A stretch of DNA of 64,000 nucleotides from Clytia hemisphaerica (Eukaryota > Cnidaria > Hydrozoa > Leptothecata > Clytiidae). The position numbers and the translations under genes are program-made. The number at the start of each line of letters is the position of its first letter. Position 1 is the stretch's first letter. Positions 21,601 to 30,930 of this stretch are shown in pieces. The stretch spans positions 190,530-254,529 of the forward strand of contig CACVBU010000486.1 in NCBI GenBank assembly GCA_902728285.1. The letters run 5' to 3'. The notes beneath the pieces are model-generated. The model was not told where the DNA came from. It ran no database searches and was given only the letters and a program-made list of their open reading frames with translations.

Positions 21601-24600
21601 AAATTGAGCCCTTTTCTAAAACCCTTTGGCCCTTGCTTAAGCCCGTCATTTTTGGTGCAAATTACTTGTAAGCCCTTGGCCCGTCAATTTGGAAGCACAG
21701 TATTACAAAGAGCAATATCTCACAACGATCTACACGCCATAGGGTGCATTTGGGCGCCACCCTTTCATGGATTTAGTCATTTTAGAGAAAATATGTAGAT
21801 AAATTGAGCCCTTTTTTAAAAGCCTTTGGCCCTTGCTTAAGCCCGTCATTTTTGGTGCAAATTACTTGTAGGCCCTTGGCCCGTCAATTTGGAAGCACAG
21901 TATTACAAAGAGCAATATCTCACAACGATCTACACGCCATAGGGTGTATTTGGGCGCCACCCTGTCATGGATTTAGTCATTTTAGAGAAGATATATAAAT
22001 AAATTGAGCCCTTTTTTAAAATCCTTTGGCCCTTGTTGGGGCCCCTCGTTTTTGGTGCAAATCACTTACAGGCCCGTGAGCCAGCTATTTTCAAATGCAA
22101 AGTTGATTGATTATTACTGCTACCACTTCTGAGAGACTGCGCATGCCTTAAAAATGAAGTCATTAAAACAGCCTCGTTCTGACGAGCAAGAAGTTCCCAA
22201 ATACTAGCACGATTAATTTTGTAATTTCTTTTACGTTTAAACACTGAAGAGAGAACATCAAAATGCCAAAGCGAGTAGGTGATGTTGTTTATTTGGAGTC
22301 TGGCGATTCGAGTGGCATCGAAACAGAGTATGAAATTGTCACTCATGAAGAAAATGGCTCATTAATGTTCAAGCGCCGAAAACTTTACAAAGTTCGCTAC
22401 AGAAGAAAATTGCCAACATGGCTAGAAGATATCAAGTTTGAAGACCAAAAAGGTGAAAAAACAGCCAAAGCAGCGGATCAAAACAAAAAATGATCTTTGT
22501 ACAAAATATTTTGTTGTTCAAAATTTCTAGTTTATAACTATAAGCAGAATAAAAATATGGTTCATACGATTCAATTTCTTAGTTATTCATCTTTGTTGAT
22601 TTCACTGGGTGGAAGGCGTCGCACCCTCTAATTTTTATCCAAAAAGTCTGAATATTTCAAGCTCTTTATCTAAACCTGTGAGCCCGTGTTGGAGCCTGTC
22701 ATTTTTGGTGCAAATAGCTTACAGGCCCGTGAGCCAGCTACGTTTAAAATTCAAAATTTATTGATTTTGTTTGATTTCTTTTTTCCATTTTAAGGCCCGT
22801 TAGGCCCTTCCTGAGCCATTCCTGAGCCGATCAAATTTCACCCAGTTTCCTTATGAGCCCGTGAGCCCTTAGATTTTTGAAATATGAAGTTGTTAGGTAC
22901 TCATTATTAATGTATTTGCAACTTTAGCTAATATGTAAATTGGAGCCTATATGGGAGGCCCTTGATGACGGGCCTCATAGATACAAGAGGCCCTTGATGA
23001 CGGGCCTCATAGATACAAGAGGCCCTTCGTGACGGGCCTTGTGTATACAGGAGGCCCTTCGTGACGGGCCTTGTGTATACAGGAGGCCCTTGATGACGGG
23101 CCTCATAGATACAAGAGGCCCTTGATGACGGGCCTCATAGATACAAGAGGCCCTTGATGACGGGCCTCATAGATACAAGAGGCCCTTCATGACGGGCCTT
23201 GTGTATTTATCAAGTATTACATGTTATTCTCTGGAACCAATTCAAATGATTTCGAAATGCTTTCAAAGAAACGACGGGCCGAAGGGCTCATAAGGAAAAT
23301 AGGCTAAGATAGAAGGGCCTCTAACGGGCCAAATGGGCTCAACACGGACTAAGACTTTGAATTCAAAAATGTCAAAGTTTAAGTTCTTAAAATGAAGGGC
23401 CCAAGGGCCTGTAACCAATTTTGCTTGAAAACGACGGTCTCAATGAAGGGCTCAAGGATTAACAAAAAGGGCTCAAATTTTGAGAGATTTACATAAAATT
23501 TCTAAGTTCAAATGGGTGGAACGCCAACGCCTTCCACCCTTTTCTTAATGTCAAAATCACAAAAATGAGGGCCTAAGGGCCTGTAACAAATTTTGCTTGA
23601 AAACGACGGTCTCAATGAAGGGCTCAAGGATTAACAAAAAGGGCTCAAATTTTGAGAGATTTACATAAAATTTCTAAGTTCAAATGGGTGGAACGCCAAC
23701 GCCTTCCACCTTTCTCTTAATGTCAAAATCACAAAAATAGAGGGCCTAAGGGCCTGTAACCAATTTTGCTTGAAAACGACGGTCTCAATGAAGGGCTCAA
23801 GGATTAACAAAAAGGGCTCAAATTTTGAGAAATTTACATAAAGTTCAAATGGGTGGAACGCCAACGCCTTCCACCTTTCTCTTAATGTCAAAATCACAAA
23901 AATAGAGGGCCTAAGGGCCTGTAACCAATTTTGCTTGAAAACGACGGTCTCAATGAAGGGCTCAAGGATTAACAACAAGGGCTCAAATTTTGAGAGATTT
24001 ACATAAAATTTCTAAGTTCAAATGGGTGGAACGCCAACGCCTTCCACCCTTTTCTTAATGTCAAAATCACAAAAATAGAGGGCCTAAGGGCCTGTAACCA
24101 ATTTTGCTTGAAAACGACGGTCTCAATGAAGGGCTCAAGGATTAACAACAAGGGCTCAAATTTTGAGAGATTTACATAAAATTTCTAAGTTCAAATGGGT
24201 GGAACGCCAACGCCTTCCACCCTTTTCTTAATGTCAAGATCACAAAAATAAAGGGCCCAAGGGCCTGTAACCAATTTTGCTTGAAAACGACGGTCTCAAT
24301 GAAGGGCTCAAGGATTAACAAAAGGGCTCAAATTTTGAGAGATTTACATAAAAATTCTAAGTTCAAATGGGTGGAACGCCAACGCCTTCCACCCTTTTCT
24401 TAATGTCAAAATCACAAAAATAGAGGGCCAAGGGCCTGTAACCAATTTTGCTTGAAAACGACGGTCTCAATGAAGGGCTCAAGGATTAACAAAAAGGGCT
24501 CAATTTTTGAGAGATTTACATAAAATTTCTAAGTTCAAATGGGTGGAACGCCAACGCCTTCCACCTTTCCTTAATGTCAAAATCACAAAAATAGAGGGCC

Positions 24601-26520
24601 TAAGGGCCTGTAACAAATTTTGCTTGAAAACGACGGTCTCAATGAAGGGCTCAAGGATTAACAACAAGGGCTCAAATTTTGAGAGATTTACATAAAATTT
24701 CTAAGTTCAAATGGGTGGAACGCCAACGCCTTCCACCTTTCTCTTAATGTCAAGATCACAAAAATAAAGGGCCCAAGGGCCTGTAACCAATTTTGCTTGA
24801 AAACGACGGTCTCAATGAAGGGCTCAAGGATTAACAAAAAGGGCTCAATTTTTGAGAGATTTACATAAAATTTCTAAGTTCAAATGGGTGGAACGCCAAC
24901 GCCTTCCACCCTTCTCTTAATGTCAAGATCAAAAAAATAAAGGGCCCAAGGGCCTGTAACCAATTTAGCTTGAAATGACGATCTCAAACAAGGGCTCAAG
25001 GATTAACAACAAAAGTTCAAATCTATAGAGATGTATATCAAAAATTCAAATCTTGACTTTGCATACCTGACAATAAGGACTGCTCATGTTCTTTTGCAAC
25101 ATGCTGAAATTTTTGTAGACTTCGAGGCCAATTTCTGGATTCTTTTGTAGCATATGTAGAAATTGACTTGCGTCACATACGTGTACGAATGCAAAAGATG
25201 CTGAAATTTAAAATCAAAACACTTGTTACATTTTATCAAAAGAAAGTAGTTCGAATTTTATGGTGACTGAATATATCTTGTAATAGCCATTAAATCAAAA
25301 ATCAAATTTGTGATAATTTTCGGCCGATCAGAGAGAATATGTTAGCATTGGGTTTTGGGTTAAATCTTTGTTTCTATTACAGTGAATCAGACTTATAATT
25401 ACCTTCGTCCGGTTTACAATAAACGTTTCCATTGTTTAAACGATAGTCATATTTCATCATGAACTTATTTACATCATCAATAGCTTTCACAGGATGCTCC
25501 AAGTCGTTTTGTTGATTATTTTGAGTAACTTCTGGTACCACTGAAAACGAATTTTCAAATTTTACGTTGAGGCAGCCTTGAATTTTGAGATTGGTAACGG
25601 CATTAGTAACATTTCCACCAAGTGTCTGATTTGCAAACATTCTACAAGGATATAATTCTTCGGGGTTTTTTGCTGGCTGTTTGCTGTTCTGTTGGATGTT
25701 TGTCGGATTTTCCATTATGTTTCTGGCATACGCGCTGTTGTGATCCTGAAAACGAACAGTTGCGAATCTGTAAACTTTAAAAAATTGATATAAGTCCCTC
25801 TACACAACATTTTGGTTATAGTTTGGTTATAAACTCTTAAAACTGACAAGCAAAATCAATTCAAGTCAAGGCTTTTCAAAATTTAAAGATCCATACTGAA
25901 ACCACACGAAACAATCAAACTTGCCGTTAAAAACCATTAAAAAATTACCTTTAAAACGATTGCCAATTCTTTCAAAATATCATCCTTGTTCTTTTTGTTG
26001 TCACTTTTTCCGATCTTTTTTACTGTTGGATCCATTTCGTTATCATGGAATAACGAAAAAACAGCTTCTTCGTCAGTGTTCTTATCAAAACAAATGAAAT
26101 AAGAAATGCACGGTCTGATGACTTCGCTGCCATGTCCATTCGACGTGGTACCGCTTATACAGGATAAAGAGAATTTTATACCACTGCTTGTTTGCAATTT
26201 CTTGTCGAGTTTTACCCTTTGTTCTGGTAGGTTTTCATTATCATCCTGCCTGTCTTCAACGTAGACAAACGCTCGACACGACAAGCACGAGTCTCGATCC
26301 GATATCTGAAAATAAATTATTTAATTGATTATCTCAATGATCTTTTGGATCTTTTCAATCGAATTCTTTCACAATTTTCAACAAATATCAAACGGAAGAA
26401 AATAAATAAAATCAGTGCAAATATTGGAAAAAAATGTTTAAAACTTACCAATGGTAATATATTTCGTCTCAGGGAATTTGCTATCTTTTTTGATCCAAGT
26501 TGCTTGGCTGGCTTGACCAT
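18631..26520 (-). CDS. SF3 helicase, nine exons
   Basis: Exons: 26520-26449, 26305-25949, 25745-25403, 25200-25067, 20908-20002, 19818-19720, 19582-19487, 19376-19308, 19064-18631. All borders have GT/AG and the lengths total 2511, i.e. 836 aa plus stop, with every phase matching. The 907-bp exon encodes the helicase core: Walker A GEKNSGKT (about 404-411), Walker B ELLWVDEW (445-452), B' region KTMMQGGFFCQSVKHK, motif C GVYITCNEVPDYG (488-500, Asn494), then Arg509 as likely arginine finger. This A-B-B'-C order defines the SF3 helicases of small DNA viruses and virus-like replicons. The N-terminal 300 residues show no HUH nuclease motif and are unrecognised. A basic KRKMKRK (likely NLS) and acidic linkers follow the core, and the C-terminus has a Cys/His-rich stretch. 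Intron 4 (4.2 kb) holds three tandem arrays and a small ORF. The promoter has TTTGCGCGCG at 26666. Confidence 0.8.
21005..22090. repeat. 200-bp tandem array, about 5.4 copies
   Basis: Units begin near 21005 (divergent), 21205, 21405, 21604, 21804 and 22004 (partial). Each carries GGCCCTTGCTTAAGCCCGTC, GGCCCTTGGCCCGTCAA and CACAACGATCTACACGCC. Central units are more than 95% alike, implying recent homogenisation. The similar short ORFs here are the same unit translated repeatedly. Confidence 0.95.
22263..22493 (+). CDS. Possible small basic protein, 76 aa, unknown
   Basis: ATG 22263 in good context (ATCAAAATGCC) opens MPKRVGDVVYLESGDSSGIE and ends AADQNKK. The protein is charged with a basic middle (FKRRKLYKVRYRRK), no membrane segment. 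AATAAA lies 55 bases after the stop (22548). It is on the opposite strand inside helicase intron 4, between two tandem arrays and in the only non-repetitive part of that intron. It could be a small DNA- or RNA-binding accessory of the element. Length alone does not exclude chance. Confidence 0.4.
   Translation: MPKRVGDVVYLESGDSSGIETEYEIVTHEENGSLMFKRRKLYKVRYRRKLPTWLEDIKFEDQKGEKTAKAADQNKK
22957..23212. repeat. Eight 32-bp hairpin units (GGCCC-N8-GGGCC)
   Basis: Eight consecutive 32-bp units each contain GGCCCTTGATGACGGGCC or a variant (TTCGTGAC, TTCATGAC in the loop), so every unit can fold into a 5-bp GC hairpin with an 8-base loop. Two spacer types (CATAGATACAAGA and TTGTGTATACAGGA) occur in blocks. 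Iterated hairpins next to an SF3 helicase gene recall replication-origin iterons. Confidence 0.95.
23394..25005. repeat. 172-bp tandem array, about 9.4 copies
   Basis: Units share AACGACGGTCTCAATGAAGG, TTAACAAAAAGGGCTCAAAT and GGTGGAACGCCAACGCCTTC; the last is an imperfect hairpin (GGTGGAA..TTCCACC). Small indels such as a missing 9-bp TTTCTAAGT-like piece in one unit show copy history. The last unit (from about 24950) is degenerate and abuts the helicase exon at 25067. The array lies wholly within helicase intron 4. Confidence 0.95.
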
Positions 26521-26705
26521 CTCGACGTTAGATTACGGTTCTTCAGACACACAAACACACACTCTTGAAAAAGTGTATTTGTAATGTGACACATTCACAG
26601 AAAACTCACAATTTATATCATATTCATCTCCAATGCAGCTGAGAGACAAAAGCGCGTCAATTCCCTTTGCGCGCGAAGAGAACTAATTTCTATCAAATAA
26701 CTTAA

Positions 26706-26835
26706 GTGGATAAATTTTCGCGTGGATTAATTTTCGCGATTTTCGCGTATTTTGGCCATTTTCGCGAAATTTTGTCCACGCGAAAATTTTCAATTTTCGA
26801 TTCGCGAAAAAAAGTCCACGCGAAAATTTATCCAC
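26706..26835. mobile_element. MITE with TTAA target duplication
   Basis: TIRs GTGGATAAATTTTCGCGTGG and its complement are flanked by TTAA on each side (26702-26705, 26836-26839). The interior is nearly all TTTTCGCG/CGCGAAAA. TTAA sites fit piggyBac or Kolobok-type transposition. 130 bp, just upstream of the helicase gene. Confidence 0.85.
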
Positions 26836-27320
26836 TTAAGGTAGTTCATAATTTGTAAAATTCACCAAGAACTCAACATTTTTCTCTAAACCTTTGACAA
26901 TGTCATGCAAAAGAGATCAATGTGGTGAGAATAAAAAGATATCCACAAAAACTCCTAGGTTGCTACGATCCACAATCAGATCCTTCTTTTACTTATATGA
27001 ATCTATTTTTGACCAGTTTTTTTGCATTTGATTAGCTACTGCTTTAAAGTGTATTGTAGCTTTTAGTCCAAAAAAGACATAAAAAACCTGAATATATATT
27101 TTCAAATTCAAAGTTTCGGTTAAATTAAATTCAGGACTTTTAGTTTATAGTAGTAGAAAAAAATGTCATTTTCATCTTTTTTTTTTCAAATATTTTGAAG
27201 GTTTTCAAAAGCTTCAGGATAATCCACTTAAAATTAAATTTTCAACAAGCTATTACTTCTGATTATATCTCATCTTCTTCAAGACAAAGAGCAATGAATC
27301 AAAATGTGAAATTATGAATC

Positions 27321-28536
27321 GGTCAAAGATTAGCACCACAGCATTGTGCGACATTGTGCACCTTGGCCAAATATTTTACACTTTCATTCGCTAGCTGAAT
27401 TATAAATGAGAGCAATGAGATGTTTTCTGGTGTAGTTTTGCACGTTTGCTGCGTCCAGCCTCTTGCAGAAATCGAAAATTTGACCTCCTCGTTCCCCTTT
27501 TGAAAACTATTCACGCTATTCACAATTAATGCCCATGGGTCCCATCAACGGGGGCGGGACCAGGGGGTATGGCCCCTCGTGTTTTTACAAAGCTACTTGT
27601 ACTTTTAAAAGATTTCCATTATTTTTATATGAATTATTTTTCAAATTGAATTGAAATGGGTCCTAAAATGACACTTTGAACCCTTCAAAATGCAAAAATT
27701 TTCTCCGTTGCCCAGCCATGGTGGGCTTTGTCAATTTGCTCAAATATACCTCAGCCCTCAACCAGGGCCTTTTGATGTGACCCACCAGTTGTCAAACAAT
27801 TTTTGATATGCATAAGTCAAGATTATGTCATTTTTCCTATAGGAAACACCCGAAAAAGCTGGAATTTTACTCCTGTGTATTACTAGAAATAGAAAAACAG
27901 GTTAAATTCCTTCTAGATTTTTCGGGTGTTTCTGATAGATGCCGAAAAACTGATTGACGACCAAACACACACCTATTTAGGCAAAGATTCATATAACGGC
28001 ATTTTATGCAAACCAGTCGGGTCTAAACGTGGTCTAAAACTGAATTAATCGAGAGCGAATATGAGCGTGAAAACTAAATTTTCTCGGCGTAATGGCGTGA
28101 AATCGAAAAAAATTGGCGTGATCGTGAAAATTAAACTTGAAATTGAGAAAGATGTCGTGGTGTGGTGGCGTAAATTTTGGGTCTGAACTCCACGTGACAT
28201 GTATTTTTAGGACAGAGGATCACTTTTTTGTCACCTGTTGGTATGGTGTATTTTATATACCAGCCCAAAATTGCCCTTTTTGCCTAAACAGCCCTAAGAT
28301 ACTATATTTAGTGATTTGGAAATTCTGTTAACTTGAAATTCTTGCTAGTGTTAGATACTGATAATACAAGCTTGCAGCCAAAATTCCAGCAAAATTGGAC
28401 AAGCAGTTATGTAAAAGTGAGCATTTTAGGTAAAAAACGGACCGACCTGTAAAATAACAACTGCTTCCGTGACTAAATTGGAATTTTGCATACATTGTCT
28501 TAAATACTCAATATCTCAAAGCCAAGGCTACATTAG
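27321..28536. other. Non-coding DNA unique to copy A
   Basis: Has no counterpart in copy B. No supported gene. A short inverted pair AAACACCCGAAAAA / TTTTTCGGGTGTTT flanks about 27846-27928, possibly a small MITE. Confidence 0.5.
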
Positions 28537-28612
28537 TTCCTGAGTTCCAGCTGGTGGTCAACATGTATTTTACAGACCGGTCTGCAAAGTAACAAATACT
28601 CATAGGAACGAA

Positions 28613-30554
28613 TTTGTAATAGTAATGATACGACATTGAGGGAAATTAGGGATTAATATCCCGAGTTTCATTTTGAAATACTTTGAAATAGCACGAACGA
28701 AGTGAAGAAAGTAGGAAACGTAGCCACGGTAAATAAAAATGGCGACCAAAGTAAAGAAGATAATAATCAAAATATGACACAAGATCATGAACAAAATATC
28801 ACACAACTCATGCTCAACATCTCCCAAAATTCACCAGAACCATCTTCAATCTTCATCAACCATCTCCAATCTTCATCAACCATCTGGAACCAATTTTTAG
28901 AGCCACAAAAGCAGATATCATTATCCATCTACAGCAAATTGATCAGTCAGCAATCAATGATCTGCACTTCCATCGAACATTGCCGTACCGTCAACACAGC
29001 CAGCGGAAAGTAACAAAAAAATTTTCATTGACACTAACAGCAAAAGCATACTCCAAAATCTCTTATTGAGGACAACAAAACACTCACAGAGGAAAATAAA
29101 GACATGAAAAAATACATAGACAGACAGCTGACGACATCTAAAATCTGGACGACTTTGGGACAAACGTCGAGTTGATTTTTCTTGTTCCCATATATCTACT
29201 GATCCTAAAAATTTTACTCGGCGTCCGAAAATTTATTTAACGGACATGTCCGGTAGTAATTTGTCAAATGATGACGTCACCACCAAAAGTGAAAATTTGA
29301 TTTCAGCATATAATAATGATATCTATACCATTCGACGCATTTTTCGATCTAGATTCTAAATCACATCAGTCTCAATAGGTAAAAATTTAGATTTCAAAAG
29401 TTATGACTTAAATTTGACATGTGATTTTGGTCAATCATGACCCTCTCACCCCCTAAAAATGTCAAATTTCAACGTCATCAAATCGAAAAATAATTTACAC
29501 CATTCGAAAGCTCGTCAAAAACTATATAGAAGACAATTAAACGGGTATATTCGATTTCTCAGCCTTACTCGAGAAAATTGAGATCGTAATTCCTTATAAA
29601 ATGAGGCATTTTTTTAGAAATGACGTCATAGAAGAGCTAGGGACCTCAATAACTTTTCATATTCAAATTTTTACTTATTAAGATTGATGTGATTTGAAAT
29701 CTACATAAAAAAACGCTTCGAATGGTATGTAAAACTTTGAAATTTTGCAACTTCAATTTTTCACTTTTGCTTGTGACGTCATCAATTAATAAATTATTCT
29801 CGGACACGTCCGGTAAAGATTTTTAAACACGCCGAGTAAATTTTTCTAACTCTCTAAACTATAAAGATTTCTAAATAAGTACTCAATATTTGTCCCTCGA
29901 ATTTTCACTGATTCACTTTTTTTGATGTCTTCAGCTGCCTGTCTATTCAAATGCAGTCAAGGATATCCACTTTGGATTGCAACCAGAAAATAACATCAAG
30001 GATACCCTACCACCGGCGGAAACACCCAGTCGTTCACCATCATTGTCACCAGAAAACCGTGGAAAGCTAGATACTCGAGATACTTCACATATCAACATTT
30101 CAAAACCTGAAGCTTCATGTCCTAAAGGAGATCCTCTACCGAAGTCAAACCATCCTAAAAATAAACGCTCATTATTCTGAGGTAATCGTTTTTGGGGTGC
30201 GGACTCCGCCACAACAAGGAAAACAGATCACAGGAGTAACCAAACCATACTCTTTGTTTGTAGGTGGTTTTAACACCAGTCTGGAATTGAAAGAGATTGA
30301 AAACACAAATTATGTTAGGACTAGGAGAAAATGGTTTTGATCAAAAATATTACTTCTAAAAATGAAGTGAAGAATCTTAATTTCTCCTGAAAGGTTCAAC
30401 AGTTTTGTTGTTACTGCGTTTTGTTTGTGGCGGGACGGCGGAAAAGAGGGCGTATTATCAGAAATTTTTGGCTGGCGGGGTATTACTACAAAATAATAAT
30501 CCGCTGTAGGATAAGAGCGGGCAACCTAAATAAAATCAGTCATATAATTATTTC
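28613..30554. mobile_element. Second insertion in copy A, about 1.9 kb, with ORF-like fragments
   Basis: Copy B continues from ACGAATTT straight to CTCTTTTATTTGACA, whereas copy A has 1.9 kb between them. The insert contains a Gln/Asn-rich open frame at 28702-29010 (no ATG at its start), a TIR element (29207-29846), and a Pro/Ser-rich frame at about 29937-30180 preceded by a fair acceptor (GATGTCTTCAG). The coding-like pieces may be remains of a retroelement ORF1 or of a split gene; neither could be identified. Confidence 0.45.
29207..29846. mobile_element. TIR element of about 640 bp
   Basis: AAAATTTTACTCGGCG at the left faces CGCCGAGTAAATTTTT at the right. Inner matches extend the symmetry (CGGACATGTCCGG / CGGACACGTCCGG, TGACGTCA near both ends, CATTCGA near both quarters). 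Non-coding. Confidence 0.75.
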
Positions 30555-30930
30555 TATTACTGATCTCTTTTATTTGACAATTACTCTTCAGGAACGAATT
30601 TCAGTCAAATCGAACGAGTCAATCAGTCAATACATTATTTTGGTCAAGTTTACTTTCTGGTCAGTAAAATACCAACTAGACAGGTGGCATTCAATAATCC
30701 ATATCTACCACTGGTAAATTTCAAGGTCATAGCCACTTGTCAATTTTGAGATTTCAAAGGGGGCCTTGAAGTGTATCAAAAGCTATAGCCCTTTAACCCT
30801 ACGAGTATACTCGTAGTCGGCAGCAAATGTGTTATGAATATTTCGTAATTTTGCCTCCAAATTGACTTCAAAAATAATCTTATTTTTCTCGTTTCACTTA
30901 CTTCTCTGAGAGTAGGTTGACTTTTTCCGG

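Larger units (their letters stand above)
15219..26941. mobile_element. Candidate new mobile element: tyrosine recombinase plus SF3 helicase, about 11.7 kb
   Basis: Delimited by comparison with the uninterrupted copy B. The left flank ends GAAGAATTTC (15218), the right flank starts TCCACAAAAACTCCTAGG (26942), and copy B reads straight through at about 35480 (GAAGAATTTCC then ..CCCTAGCTTGCTACG). Only one to three bases (TC) are shared at the two junctions, and no convincing terminal inverted repeats are seen, as expected for tyrosine-recombinase insertion rather than DDE transposition. Cargo: recombinase at 15822-17687 (+), SF3 helicase gene at 18631-26520 (-), possible small ORF at 22263-22493 (+), and three tandem arrays. 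The two main genes are convergent with promoters facing the two ends. A small TTAA MITE (26706-26835) sits near the right end and is probably a later insertion. Exact ends could be off by a few bases. Confidence 0.75.
12902..30930. repeat. Segmental duplication, copy A (interrupted)
   Basis: Homologous to copy B at about 33208-37760. The matching blocks are about 12902-15218, 26942-27320, 28537-28612 and 30555-30930; they lie in the same order and orientation in B with far less between them. The extra DNA in A is therefore insertion, chiefly 15219-26941 and about 28613-30554. The duplicated part includes the GPCR gene, its upstream region and a non-coding tail. Confidence 0.85.

Noticed and set aside
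21205-21998. Series of 64-65-aa similar ORFs
   Set aside because: Same 200-bp satellite unit translated repeatedly; frames are open only because the unit lacks stops in that phase.
23661-24695. ORFs in the 172-bp array on both strands
   Set aside because: Satellite translation; frames break at each indel between units.
15219-26941. Terminal inverted repeats at the ends of the recombinase/helicase element
   Set aside because: Only a weak ATAT..TTATT likeness between the left end and the complement of the right end; not better than chance in AT-rich DNA.
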